Assembly: GCA_030145385.1 (NCBI GenBank) | Contig: JAQYVU010000019.1 | Span: forward strand, 1 to 55,403 | Source: Desulfococcaceae bacterium | GTDB taxonomy: Bacteria > Desulfobacterota > Desulfobacteria > Desulfobacterales > Desulfosalsimonadaceae | DNA: 55,403 bases | Reading direction: 5' to 3' | Shown: positions 25,409-33,564 of the stretch, one piece after another | How the letters are laid out: every line of letters begins with the position of its first letter | How positions within the stretch are numbered: the first letter of the stretch is position 1 | The notes under the pieces: model-generated | Databases searched by the model: none | Told to the model about the DNA's origin: nothing | What the model saw: only the letters and a program-made list of their open reading frames with translations | Position numbers and translations under genes: made by a program

Positions 25409-25963
25409 TCAGTGGCGCTTTATTTCCTGATATTCGCCGGTGGACAGAGTTACTTTCAAAACCACATGGTATTGATGTTTGGCAATAAAGCTGTCCCGAC
25501 CCGCGCCATACGCAAGCAATACCATTGTCTCGTCGTCCGGCTTTAAAATGCTGTCTTTTGAATCTCCGGAGTTTAACGGAATGGTAAATGCGATTTCAGT
25601 GACGCCGTTTTCCTCTTTTCCGGACGCATTGGTATAGTTTTCCTGGCCGCCGTCTTTCGTGTCCCTGGAGTGTTTTCTTAGAGAAGATCCATAATCATCC
25701 CTTAATTTTACTTTCCCGTCCTTTACATATCCGAGAATGAAATTGGCATCTTTCATGCCTTCTGTGGGGTTGAATCCGATTCCCACCCATCCGGTGGTTT
25801 TGGCCGTCAGTTTAACATGGAGCGAATCGCCTTCAATGCTCCAGGCAAAGGTTATTTGCTCTGCTGAAGCACTATGCTGGTAAGTCATTTCCTGCGCAAA
25901 ACAGGTATTAACGAAAAAAAACAGGCAGAATCCTGCCAGCAAAATAATTTTTTTCATTTTCAC
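25409..25963 (-). CDS. Secreted DOMON-domain protein
   Basis: A 184-residue protein with a signal peptide (MKMKKIILLAGFCLFFFVNTCFA-QE) and a single DOMON-like beta-sandwich with the family motif TGWVGIGFNPTEGMKDANFILGY. DOMON domains bind heme or sugars; a heme-binding electron-transfer role would fit the neighbouring oxidase operon, but the heme ligands cannot be assigned by eye. It is separated from sco by about 170 bases and could be transcribed separately. An 8-bp inverted repeat precedes it. Confidence 0.85.
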   Translation of the reverse strand: MKMKKIILLAGFCLFFFVNTCFAQEMTYQHSASAEQITFAWSIEGDSLHVKLTAKTTGWVGIGFNPTEGMKDANFILGYVKDGKVKLRDDYGSSLRKHSRDTKDGGQENYTNASGKEENGVTEIAFTIPLNSGDSKDSILKPDDETMVLLAYGAGRDSFIAKHQYHVVLKVTLSTGEYQEIKRH

Positions 25964-25980
25964 TCCTTTTATAAAATCTG

Positions 25981-26004
25981 TTTGATAACTTTCAGTTTAT
26001 CAAA
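25981..26004. promoter_or_regulatory. Inverted repeat upstream of the DOMON gene
   Basis: TTTGATAA (25981-25988) and TTATCAAA (25997-26004) are perfect complements with an 8-base gap, 18 bases upstream of the DOMON ATG. The TTGAT/ATCAA half-sites recall CRP/FNR-family operators but the spacing is wider than the usual 4 bases. Confidence 0.4.
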
Positions 26005-26170
26005 TATCTGAACGAAAACTGAAAATTTTTTCAAGTTCAAGGCGGGCGGCCAAATTTTAGCTCTGGTTTAACCGGAGGAATACATGCTGTATTTTGAGGA
26101 TTAAAATTTAAGCCCAACCCAAGATTAAAGCCGAAAATTGGGAAAATTGGCAGCTTTCGTTCGGATATTT

Positions 26171-26596
26171 TTATCCGTACATCAATTCCCCGCCGGTATA
26201 ACCCAGCCCGATACCGGTTAACAGGCACAGGGCATATAGAATGAGGCCGGGAACAGATATGCTGTCGGTTTTTGCGTTGATCTTGACGGAGGCAGACAGA
26301 AAAATAATCATGATAAAGGCAAGCAGCATCTTTATTTTGATCAGGTTCGACCATTCGCCTTCATAGGTGTGCTGCCAGTCCATATATCCGGCAAGAATGG
26401 TCGGGAATACGCCGATTAATGCCAGTACGGCGCAGTGCCAGGCGGTTTTTGACAGTTCGGGTCGTTTAAACAGGAAAGCGGCCAGTCCGAAAAGAAATCC
26501 GCCCATGACCATTCCCATGGGCAGGTGAGTGATTGCCGGATGAATGGGATGTTTAAAACCGATACTTTCCAATATACTGAAAATAAATTCCGTCAT
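26171..26596 (-). CDS. Four-helix membrane protein (DUF2231-like)
   Basis: A 141-residue membrane protein starting at the ATG at 26596, which has AAAGGAG 7 bases upstream. The N-terminus has the motif HPIHPAITHLPMG, typical of DUF2231 proteins, with His residues facing the first helix, suitable for heme or metal ligation. Four hydrophobic helices follow (about 32-50, 60-80, 92-110 and 118-136). Such proteins are often found beside heme-copper oxidase or cytochrome genes; function is not established. Confidence 0.8.
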   Translation of the reverse strand: MTEFIFSILESIGFKHPIHPAITHLPMGMVMGGFLFGLAAFLFKRPELSKTAWHCAVLALIGVFPTILAGYMDWQHTYEGEWSNLIKIKMLLAFIMIIFLSASVKINAKTDSISVPGLILYALCLLTGIGLGYTGGELMYG

Positions 26597-26984
26597 GATA
26601 ACTCCTTTCATCAAGTATTATGAATGAAATCATTAACAGCAGGGGATAGGAAAAATAATAACAAGGTGTTGGGCAGTTAATAATTTATTCCTGTATTTAT
26701 TTTGAAAAATAAAACTTTATTGAGTGAAACAGGGTGTGCGAAGAAGGCGTTTATAGAAGGACTAAAAGAATTTCAGGTCCTCAATATGTTTATATTGTGT
26801 TATATTAATTATAAAATGGCAACTCTAAATTTCAGGTTCGTTTTAAGGCAATTTATTGCATTGCAGGCACTGTGTCTTCAGCCGATGCTCCGGCATTCTG
26901 AAAATTAATTACTCAATCAATTTGATCATTAACAGGTTATTGACAAGCGCAACAGTTTTTCAACAGTCTGTTCGAGGAGAAATC
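26597..26984. other. Intergenic region without visible genes
   Basis: AT-rich spacer between the divergent membrane protein and the MetE-fold gene. No palindromes, riboswitch or terminator could be supported. A clear ribosome site, CGAGGAG, is at its right end before the ATG at 26985. Confidence 0.5.
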
Positions 26985-28010
26985 ATGCCCATACCCGGAA
27001 ACCTGTTAACCACGGCAATGGCGGTCATGCCGCATACGGATGTGGAACGCGCCATCGAAATCGCCCTGACCATGGATATTCCCTACTGGCCCCAGCTGCC
27101 CCGCTTAAACTACTATGAGGACATGTATGTCCAGGCTGCCGAGCATTTTCCGGGCATTGTGCTGGATATGGAGCAGCAGACACTGAAATTTTCCATGGAC
27201 AAATTTATTGAAGAACTCGAAGATGTGCTGGCAAATTTTGAATCACCGGAAATTTTTGATATCAGCCCCAAATATTCTGCCGTATACCATCGGTTCCTGG
27301 AACTGGACCTGGCAGATCGTCCGGCCATCCGCGGGCAGCTGGAAGGTCCCGTCAGTTTTGGATTCAATATTATTGACCAGGACGACCGGCCCATTATTTT
27401 TGACGATACGGTCCGCCCGTTCATGCTCGAATTTATGGCCAAGCGCGTCAATGTCCAGCTCCAGCGGCTTAAAAAGATGAATGCCAATGCGTTCATGTTT
27501 GTGGATGAACCCGGCCTGCAGTTCCTGTTTTCCGCCATGTCCGGGTATGGAGATGCTAAGGCCAAAGGAGATCTGGAGGAATTTTTTGACATGATCGAAC
27601 GCCCCCGGGGGATTCATCTGTGCGGTAACCCGGATTGGGATTTTCTGCTGAATCAGGATCTGGATATTTTATCGCTGGATCTTTATACCAATAAGGACGT
27701 TTTTCCCGTTTATGCGCCGGCAATTAAGCGATTTTTAGATCGGGGCGGTATTTTATCCTGGGGGATAGTACCGACCAACTTTGAACCATTTGAGTCTGAA
27801 AATATCGCCTCCCTGGCTGACCAGCTGGAATCCGTCTGGAAACAACTGGCTGATAAAGGCATTGATATGGATCAGCTGCTGGCCCAGAGCCAGATTTCCC
27901 CGGCCACCTGCTGTCTGATCAATCCGGATATTGAAAAAACCGTGGAAAAGGGGTTTGCGATGGTGAAGAAATTGTCGGAACAAATGCGCAATAAATGGCT
28001 TAAGTTATAG
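26985..28010 (+). CDS. Methionine synthase (MetE) C-domain/UROD-fold protein
   Basis: A 341-residue protein related to the catalytic C-terminal half of cobalamin-independent methionine synthase and to uroporphyrinogen decarboxylase-type methyltransferases. The zinc-site elements are visible: MFVDEPGLQF, GIHLCGNPDW (His-x-Cys) and the late SPATCCL. It lacks the N-terminal MetE half, so it looks like a core-MetE that would take the methyl group from a corrinoid or other donor rather than from polyglutamylated methyltetrahydrofolate. The ATG at 26985 follows CGAGGAG; an upstream in-frame ATG at 26856 is rejected because it adds low-quality sequence and lacks a ribosome site. It stands alone. Confidence 0.82.
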   Translation: MPIPGNLLTTAMAVMPHTDVERAIEIALTMDIPYWPQLPRLNYYEDMYVQAAEHFPGIVLDMEQQTLKFSMDKFIEELEDVLANFESPEIFDISPKYSAVYHRFLELDLADRPAIRGQLEGPVSFGFNIIDQDDRPIIFDDTVRPFMLEFMAKRVNVQLQRLKKMNANAFMFVDEPGLQFLFSAMSGYGDAKAKGDLEEFFDMIERPRGIHLCGNPDWDFLLNQDLDILSLDLYTNKDVFPVYAPAIKRFLDRGGILSWGIVPTNFEPFESENIASLADQLESVWKQLADKGIDMDQLLAQSQISPATCCLINPDIEKTVEKGFAMVKKLSEQMRNKWLKL

Positions 28011-28846
28011 TCAGCGTTCTGATTCGTCCATTTGTTGCGTTACTCGGGATTTGAAATAACCACAGTATCTCGTCAAGAATGAAATGGCGTAAGATTGCGC
28101 CGTAATTTATTGGGCCTGAAAGGCACGACTTGGGGAGCATAGCGGGCTACGCGACTCAAGTTGTAACGATGCAGGCACAAAAAAGGACAAGCAAGATACG
28201 TCAGTTCAGAGTTGACGAGGCACTACTATAACTTCATCCCGAAAGCCTTACAAATGAACGAATCAATCCGCTGTAAAATCGTGCGGATTCATTCCTGTAG
28301 AGTGCATTTTATGCACCATGAATATTTGATTACAGTATATTTAACAGAGCCTTAACGGAAAACCTGAATCCAGGCTGTCATTACGAGAAGAGAGGAACGA
28401 ACGACGAAGTAATCCCCCAGCTTTTATGAGATTGCTTCGGTCGTGCCTTCCTCGCAAAGACAGTGAATTTAAAATTAAGAGATTTCCCGTTCAGAGATTA
28501 ATTTCTAAATGAACTTTGTGGAAATTGGCGTCAGATCAGATTTTCAAATAATTTATTAATTGACGATGAAATAAATTGTAGGTCGGGATTCCATTCCCGA
28601 CAAATGCAATCGGTTAATCTCCGGGTACTGTTAGAACTTTGCCTTGATTTCCATGTCTTCACACTATTATAGTATTAAATAGAAAATTTTTCACAGGCAA
28701 AAGAATCAAAAAATTCAAGAGAAGTATTTACCGAAGTTGAATTTAATATACTGATAGGTGGAAATATTTTCCAGATATATAGATCTATATCATGGAAGAA
28801 TTTTTCGCCTATTAACACTGTTATCATTCAAAGGTGTTAATCCAGA
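28011..28846. other. Gene-poor region with repeats ahead of the integron cassettes
   Basis: About 835 bases without a convincing gene. It holds a perfect hairpin GTGCAT-TTT-ATGCAC at 28302-28316, the dispersed element at 28375-28463, a second hairpin GTCGGGA/TCCCGAC at 28582-28601 and an 8-bp inverted repeat (ATTAACAC near 28813, GTGTTAAT near 28835) just before the first cassette gene. A possible sigma70 promoter lies near 28650-28675 (TTGATT, TATAGT, 18-base spacer). No attI or integrase gene was recognised. Confidence 0.5.
28375..28463 (+). repeat. Dispersed palindromic repeat, copy 1
   Basis: About 89 bases from CTGTCATTACGAG to CGCAAAGACAG with complementary ends. The inverse complement of 51759-51848 aligns along its length, including the shared blocks AGGAACGAACGAC, AAGTAATCCCC and ATGAGATTGCTT. 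This sort of repeat (GTCATTGCGAG ... CGAAGCAATCTC) is a widely dispersed non-coding element in many bacterial genomes. Confidence 0.75.
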
Positions 28847-29824
28847 ATGGCTCAACACAAACTTATAAATGTTCTTAATTGCTTGCTTAATCGCGGCACA
28901 ACGCAGTCAACCGAGACATTATTTTTCAAGGATGTAAAGCATGACGAGCTTGTAAACACGCTTTCTTCGTATCTGAATGCTCATCGTCGCTTCTTAAGCT
29001 TGTGCCACATTGAAAATAGTCAGGCATTGAATGATAAGGGGGTTGATCTTATATTGAAAGCTGACTCAAGTAAGATCGGCTTTCAAATCAAAAGCCACTT
29101 CGACGTTACCAAAAAGAATTTCAATCTAAAAGTTAAAGCGCAATTTGCGGATGCATTAGCCTACGGCTTAGATCACTACTACGTCATGTTCTGCTGTCCG
29201 ATAATCAAAGACGGAAGTGTTAACTTTGGAATGAAAATGACACATCTCCGTAATGAACTTGAATTGTTTCAAAAGATCAATTTTACAGTCTACGGACCGC
29301 AAGTTACTGCTGCTTTGTTCGCTAACCCGCCAACAGTTACGCGAAATGAATTGCTTCTGAATGGCGCAATATCTGATGACGCACTTCACGATCATGAGTT
29401 AGGTTATGAACATTTGCCGGATATACTGGATAAGGAATTGCTCAAAACCAAGGAAATCCTTGATGTATTCGGTGATGACTGGTTTGATTCGGACAAAGGG
29501 CAAAGCGCATTTGATGCATATTGGGATTTACAACATCGCAAGCAAGCTAAACAATTTATGGAGCAATATTTCCCGACTTTCCCCATTCACATCCGTGACC
29601 AACGAACATCACTTATCAGAGATATAGAAGGCCTTTTGTTGGCCTGCCGCAATTGCAAATTATGGGATGACAGAAGCGAGTACAAACTTAACAGTTGGAT
29701 CGAACATGTGCCGGAGAACATGATCCCCTTTACTTCATTACCAAATTTACTGAAGATTCAAGAGAGTTTGCAGCGATTTCTAAAAATAAACCAGCAAAAT
29801 GAAATGCAAGAAACGAGTACGTGA
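28847..29824 (+). CDS. Cassette-borne PD-(D/E)xK nuclease-like protein
   Basis: A 325-residue protein of no named family that I recognise. Residues about 60-90 have a restriction-endonuclease-fold signature: KGVDLIL with Asp67, then FQIKSH with Gln80 and Lys82, spaced like the D-x(n)-(E/Q)xK active site of Mrr/VSR-type nucleases. The N-terminal 55 residues are helical; the C-terminal part is mixed charged helices with CRNCKLW. Its stop codon touches the first attC site, so it is the coding part of an integron cassette. Base composition is AT-richer than the flanking genes. A defence or DNA-modification role is inferred from the fold and setting only. The ribosome site is weak, as is common in cassettes. 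Confidence 0.75.
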   Translation: MAQHKLINVLNCLLNRGTTQSTETLFFKDVKHDELVNTLSSYLNAHRRFLSLCHIENSQALNDKGVDLILKADSSKIGFQIKSHFDVTKKNFNLKVKAQFADALAYGLDHYYVMFCCPIIKDGSVNFGMKMTHLRNELELFQKINFTVYGPQVTAALFANPPTVTRNELLLNGAISDDALHDHELGYEHLPDILDKELLKTKEILDVFGDDWFDSDKGQSAFDAYWDLQHRKQAKQFMEQYFPTFPIHIRDQRTSLIRDIEGLLLACRNCKLWDDRSEYKLNSWIEHVPENMIPFTSLPNLLKIQESLQRFLKINQQNEMQETST

Positions 29825-29883
29825 TAACAAGGCTTTTGCAGCGGAGCGCAAAAAGACGCGCCCGCTGAAAAGCAACGTTAGTT
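29825..29883 (+). other. Integron attC site 1
   Basis: Folds as a classical attC. The outer boxes TAAC (29825-29828) and GTTA (29877-29880) pair; after an unpaired spacer GCTTTT (29832-29837) pairs with AAAAGC (29868-29873); G at 29838 is extrahelical; CAGCGG (29839-29844) pairs with CCGCTG (29862-29867); and a 17-base terminal structure closes it. The single protruding base and the unpaired central spacer are diagnostic of attC sites recognised as folded single strands by IntI. Confidence 0.85.
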
Positions 29884-29927
29884 TTCTATAGCCGATAAAG
29901 TATTAGCAATAGTGACAGAGACAGGAC

Positions 29928-30479
29928 ATGGATTATTTCAGGAAATTAGAGGAGTTTATCGTTTCGGACGAGCTTTGGCCGTCATTTAGAAATCCAGAGA
30001 CGGTTGCCGAACTTGAAAATATTGCCCATCAAATCATAGGTAAAGACACCATTGAAGGCTATATATCTTCAATCTTGCTTTATCAGCAGATTGCAGAAGA
30101 AATGCTCTGGGTGTTGTTAAAAGATTGCCAAGCGATGATAAAAATAAGCCTGATGGGGCAGACGGAAATTAGCTTTCCTGATCAAAAAGGCATGATGTTC
30201 GGTCGCCTTATAGACGAACTAAAAAAGGCAGTTAACTTTGATCAAAAGAATAAGCTAATAGAAAAGTGCAATGAACTGAATGCCAAACGTATTGCCATCG
30301 TTCATGGATTAACCAAGGGCACGAAGATCGAGCAAATCAAAGATATATCACTAAACGTTAGAAAACTTTTTAGTGAAATCAGTGAGTTATATCGCGATGC
30401 ACACAACGACTTTTGTGACTTTTATGAGCATGAAAGACAAAATATCATTGCTGAGTATCAAGCTGATCTCTATGACTAA
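29928..30479 (+). CDS. Cassette-borne HEPN-like protein
   Basis: A 183-residue, almost entirely helical protein. RIAIVH at residues 121-126 fits the R-x4-6-H motif of HEPN ribonucleases, placed late in a helical domain as expected (ELNAKRIAIVHGLTK). Other segments, such as YQQIAEEMLWVLL, match helices of HEPN or MAE_28990-like proteins, but I cannot name a family. HEPN proteins often act as RNases in toxin-antitoxin or antiviral systems. It lies between attC sites 1 and 2 and so is its own cassette. No antitoxin gene is visible beside it. Confidence 0.65.
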   Translation: MDYFRKLEEFIVSDELWPSFRNPETVAELENIAHQIIGKDTIEGYISSILLYQQIAEEMLWVLLKDCQAMIKISLMGQTEISFPDQKGMMFGRLIDELKKAVNFDQKNKLIEKCNELNAKRIAIVHGLTKGTKIEQIKDISLNVRKLFSEISELYRDAHNDFCDFYEHERQNIIAEYQADLYD

Positions 30480-30482
30480 TTA

Positions 30483-30547
30483 GCTAACAAGGGCATGCTT
30501 AGGACTCCGGTCGCTTTGTGGCCTCTGCCTAAGATGCCGGAGTTAGG
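30483..30547 (+). other. Integron attC site 2
   Basis: Outer boxes CTAAC (30484-30488) and GTTAG (30542-30546) pair. GGCAT (30492-30496) pairs with ATGCC (30534-30538), G at 30497 is extrahelical, and CTTAGG (30498-30503) pairs with CCTAAG (30528-30533), leaving a 24-base variable loop. The architecture equals that of attC site 1, although the sequence differs, as expected for cassettes of different origin. Its final TTAGGGA also serves as ribosome site for the next gene. Confidence 0.88.
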
Positions 30548-30555
30548 GAATACAG

Positions 30556-30945
30556 ATGAATACAGATTATCAAGTGTCCAAATGTAAGAAATGTGGGGCG
30601 ACGTTGTCCGAACCAAAGAACGAACAAAGAACCCCTTGTCCCGTATGTGGAGAAATGGGAAGAATCCATGAAGAAACCCTCAAGGATGGCATCGCGGTTT
30701 ATGACCATATGCGCATGAAAGGGAAACATGGCGGAAAAGGCAAACCTTTTTTTGATGCGCGTGTTGGCGCTGATTACTACTTCAAAGATAAAGAATGGCG
30801 GCACTTAGAGCGAGTGATTGACCGCGACAATAATCTCTATGTGGAGATTATCAAAGACATGAAGACAGGAGAAATAATAAAAGAAGATAGGGGACCGTTG
30901 ACGGATCATCAAGGTCATGGTCCGAATCGGGTCGGGCCAAGTTAA
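30556..30945 (+). CDS. Cassette-borne zinc-ribbon protein
   Basis: A 129-residue protein. The N-terminus has two CxxC pairs (Cys10/Cys13 and Cys28/Cys31) forming a zinc ribbon. The rest is soluble, with a Lys/Gly-rich stretch (MRMKGKHGGKGKP) and an EWRHLERVIDRDNNLY segment; the last residues are TDHQGHGPNRVGPS. Similar short proteins of unknown function occur in integron cassettes and genomic islands. It has its own ribosome site from attC site 2. No third attC follows: after the stop at 30943-30945 only GTTAACC is seen, so the array ends here or its last attC was lost. Confidence 0.75.
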   Translation: MNTDYQVSKCKKCGATLSEPKNEQRTPCPVCGEMGRIHEETLKDGIAVYDHMRMKGKHGGKGKPFFDARVGADYYFKDKEWRHLERVIDRDNNLYVEIIKDMKTGEIIKEDRGPLTDHQGHGPNRVGPS

Positions 30946-31158
30946 CCAATTAAAAATATAAAGAATAAGCCTTAATGTACCCCCAATAGTGGTGCTATTT
31001 TGAACTTTTTGGTATCAAAAACAGCATTATATCAATGGCGAGGGCAAAACAGCCCGATATACTCGTGCTGATTGTACCCCGCAATGTCTCAACAAAGCCC
31101 TCAGGTACTTTGTTGATTTCTTAATAATTTGAAGTGATTTTCGGTAAAGGATTTCAAA

Positions 31159-31836
31159 ATGAAAAGAATATTTCTGTTTATCCCGCTTGCATTTGTCATG
31201 CTGGTTCACTGCTCTGGTATGCCTGAACAAAAGACCGTTGATGCCCACCATAAAAACATGGAAATTTCCCTGGCCTTTAACACCGAACATTATCCCTGGC
31301 TGATGGGAACCAAGTATCCCCAGCTGGCGGTTTGGGTGAAATCCGATGACGGTGGTTATGAGACCGTTTTTGTGACCCAGGGGGCCGGAAAAAACAAATG
31401 GATGTTTGCAGATAGTCGTCCCGGTGCCTTGCCTGTTTGGTCGGGTGTCCGGCCTGAGACACAGGGCCCGGATATTGATGCGGTTTCCGGGGCCACACCG
31501 TCCGGAGAGGTTCATACCATTGTCTGGGAAATACCGGAAAAATATAATGGAAAAAATTTAAAGATTTTTATCGAAGCCAATGTGTCATTTGATTATAATG
31601 ATTTTTACACCAAAGACGAAAACGATCCGGGGTTCAGTGATGTGAACGGACAACCGTCTGTTGTGTGGGAAGCGTCATTTACAGTTGAAGGCTCCCCCAG
31701 GCAAATAACGCCTGAAATGATCGGGCACGGGCATGTCCTGGGTAAAGACAGCGCCATTGATCCCGATATGGCCGGGATGACGACTGCTGCTGAGCTTTTT
31801 AACTATATTAATATTGCCTACCATCCGGGCAATTAA
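31159..31836 (+). CDS. Exported DUF2271-like protein
   Basis: The 225-residue product has a signal peptide, MKRIFLFIPLAFVMLVHC, with Cys18 after LVH; the His before Cys makes a poor lipobox, so lipidation is uncertain. The mature region contains YPQLAVWVKSDDGGYETVFVTQG and PDIDAVSGATPSG, a pattern found in DUF2271-type periplasmic proteins, where the WVxD and DAVSGATP segments recur. The DAVSGAT stretch also recalls flavin-attachment motifs (FMN-binding), but no conserved Thr/Ser linkage context is proved. It is convergent with the lipoprotein gene at 31841, 4 bases away. Confidence 0.65.
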   Translation: MKRIFLFIPLAFVMLVHCSGMPEQKTVDAHHKNMEISLAFNTEHYPWLMGTKYPQLAVWVKSDDGGYETVFVTQGAGKNKWMFADSRPGALPVWSGVRPETQGPDIDAVSGATPSGEVHTIVWEIPEKYNGKNLKIFIEANVSFDYNDFYTKDENDPGFSDVNGQPSVVWEASFTVEGSPRQITPEMIGHGHVLGKDSAIDPDMAGMTTAAELFNYINIAYHPGN

Positions 31837-31840
31837 CAGG

Positions 31841-32611
31841 TTATTCAAAATCGCAGGTGTATCCTTTTTGGATGCCTAAAAACTCGCAGTAAGCCCTGTC
31901 CTGCTCGATGGCAACAGCTTTATAGTCGCCCGCTATCCATTTCTTTTCTTTTTCCCAGTATTCCGGCTCGGCTTTTTTCCGGATGACCATATTGGCTGTC
32001 AGTGTCAGCAATACTGCCTGGTGGCTTTGCCGTTTGTAACTGTCAACGGGAAGCGCTGCCCATTCATAAATTTTATCGACATTTGCGCCATCAACGTTGG
32101 TTTGATAGGGCCGGAAAAATTCAAGGTCACCCGGCGTCAGAGTTCGGGTGACGGACGGGTCATATTTATCTGCAACGGTTATTTTCAAACCGGGTCTGTA
32201 AACTGCGGCAAACAGCATTAATCCGTCTTCCCGGGCGGTGTCGACACTGGTGAGAAAATAATGATCCGCATTTTGTATGTTTTTTGATTTTAATATTTTC
32301 TGAAAAAAATGGGTGGCTTCCATCATGTTGGTAAATAAATCTTCTTTATAGCCGGACGGGTTAAAATCCTTCAGATCCATTCCGTAAACCGCTTGAAAAG
32401 TATCGGCAAGGGTAAAGGGAACTTTGTACTCCACCATTTCATCGTTGAGTTTTATCAGCCCTTCTTTTGAGAATGTATAATAGGGAAGGGAGGGAAGGCC
32501 TGCTTCTGAACCTTTAGCTGCGCTGAGGCCTGCGACGGTGGGCGATAAGTATACACAGCCGCAGATGACCAATAATATTCCGGCAGTAATCAGGTATGAT
32601 AAACGTTTCAT
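31841..32611 (-). CDS. Hypothetical lipoprotein
   Basis: A 256-residue protein with a typical type II signal peptide (ITAGILLVICGC, lipid Cys19). The mature part is soluble with mixed charge, contains a YYTFSKEGLIKLNDEMVEYKVP segment and ends near EFLGIQKGYTCDFE. I do not recognise a family or catalytic motif. Its partner downstream on the other strand is the DUF2271-like gene, only 4 bases from its stop. Confidence 0.75.
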   Translation of the reverse strand: MKRLSYLITAGILLVICGCVYLSPTVAGLSAAKGSEAGLPSLPYYTFSKEGLIKLNDEMVEYKVPFTLADTFQAVYGMDLKDFNPSGYKEDLFTNMMEATHFFQKILKSKNIQNADHYFLTSVDTAREDGLMLFAAVYRPGLKITVADKYDPSVTRTLTPGDLEFFRPYQTNVDGANVDKIYEWAALPVDSYKRQSHQAVLLTLTANMVIRKKAEPEYWEKEKKWIAGDYKAVAIEQDRAYCEFLGIQKGYTCDFE

Positions 32612-32801
32612 GGCCGCTTCCTTTCATTGTAGAAAATATTATCTGGAGAGTTGTTCCGATTTACTAATAATAAAGCATTTTACAATAACAGCAAGAAAAT
32701 TTAAAATAGGTTTAAGTGATGCAATTCAAAATAGCCGCATGACAGGCAAATGACAAATTTGTAAAATCCGGAATAATCCTGAATTCTGTTAAGGACTGAA
32801 A

Positions 32802-33428
32802 ATGACGCAAAAGATCGGATTAATCAGTGATGTCCACGCAACTCCGGCCCCGTTTAAAGAGGCATTGGAAATTTTTCGAAAACAGGGAGTTGAAAGGGTT
32901 TTTTGTGCCGGGGATATTGCGGGCTATGGGGAAGGTCTGGCGGAAACCATTTGTCTGATGGAAGAACACGGTTGCCGATCGATTCTGGGCAACCATGATT
33001 TATGGTATATTGACCGTCATGCAAAAGATAAATATTCCGATGCAGTCAGTTTTTTCAATTCGCTTCCGTATGTATTAAGATTAACGATAGAAAACAAAAA
33101 ACTGTATATCGTTCATGCCGCTCCTCCGCAATCCCTGATGAAAGGAATTCATCTGCTCGCTGAGAACGGCCGGGTAATACCGGATCAAAAAAAAATCTGG
33201 GATGATTATTTAAAGGATTTTGAATATGATGTCTTAATTGTCGGTCATACCCACCAGGTATTTGCCGAGAAACTGGGAAACTCATTGGTGATTAATCCGG
33301 GGAGTACGAAATTCAACCATACCTGTGCCATTTTAAGTCTGCCGGATATGACCTGCCGGGTCGTGCCGTTATCCGGCAAGCCCCCTTTAAAAGTCTGGAA
33401 CTGGGGAATATTCAGAACAAACGGGTAA
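32802..33428 (+). CDS. Metallophosphoesterase (YfcE/MJ0936-type)
   Basis: A 208-residue calcineurin-like phosphoesterase with all four metal motifs: ISDVHA, CAGDIAGYG, LGNHDLW and the late GHTH pair (VGHTHQVF). The final conserved segment, NPGSTKFNH, is also present. These enzymes hydrolyse phosphodiesters using two metal ions; the natural substrate cannot be told. It lacks a signal peptide, so it is cytoplasmic. It is single and near the riboswitch but separated from it by an inverted-repeat element. Confidence 0.93.
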   Translation: MTQKIGLISDVHATPAPFKEALEIFRKQGVERVFCAGDIAGYGEGLAETICLMEEHGCRSILGNHDLWYIDRHAKDKYSDAVSFFNSLPYVLRLTIENKKLYIVHAAPPQSLMKGIHLLAENGRVIPDQKKIWDDYLKDFEYDVLIVGHTHQVFAEKLGNSLVINPGSTKFNHTCAILSLPDMTCRVVPLSGKPPLKVWNWGIFRTNG

Positions 33429-33464
33429 AATGCCGCTGGATTTCACCTTTTACCTAAGCTGATC

Positions 33465-33564
33465 GATTGTCGAGGTTGCCGCATATACAAGGAAAATGCG
33501 TTGCCGCTATAGTCGTTTATGCGGTTGCGCATTTGACGCAGTAGATGCGGTGAGATCGACAATC
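33465..33564. repeat. Inverted-repeat element after the phosphoesterase gene
   Basis: GATTGTCGA (33465-33473) is the complement of TCGACAATC (33556-33564), followed inward by GCCGCAT (33478-33484) and ATGCGGT (33545-33551), 6 of 7 pairing. AAATGCG near 33494 and CGCATTT near 33528 form an inner helix. About 100 bases, no coding; a MITE-like or structured dispersed repeat. Confidence 0.45.

Noticed and set aside
30943-30975. Third attC site after the zinc-ribbon cassette
   Set aside because: Only an outer-box-like GTTAACC is present; no pairing inner arms or extrahelical base could be found.
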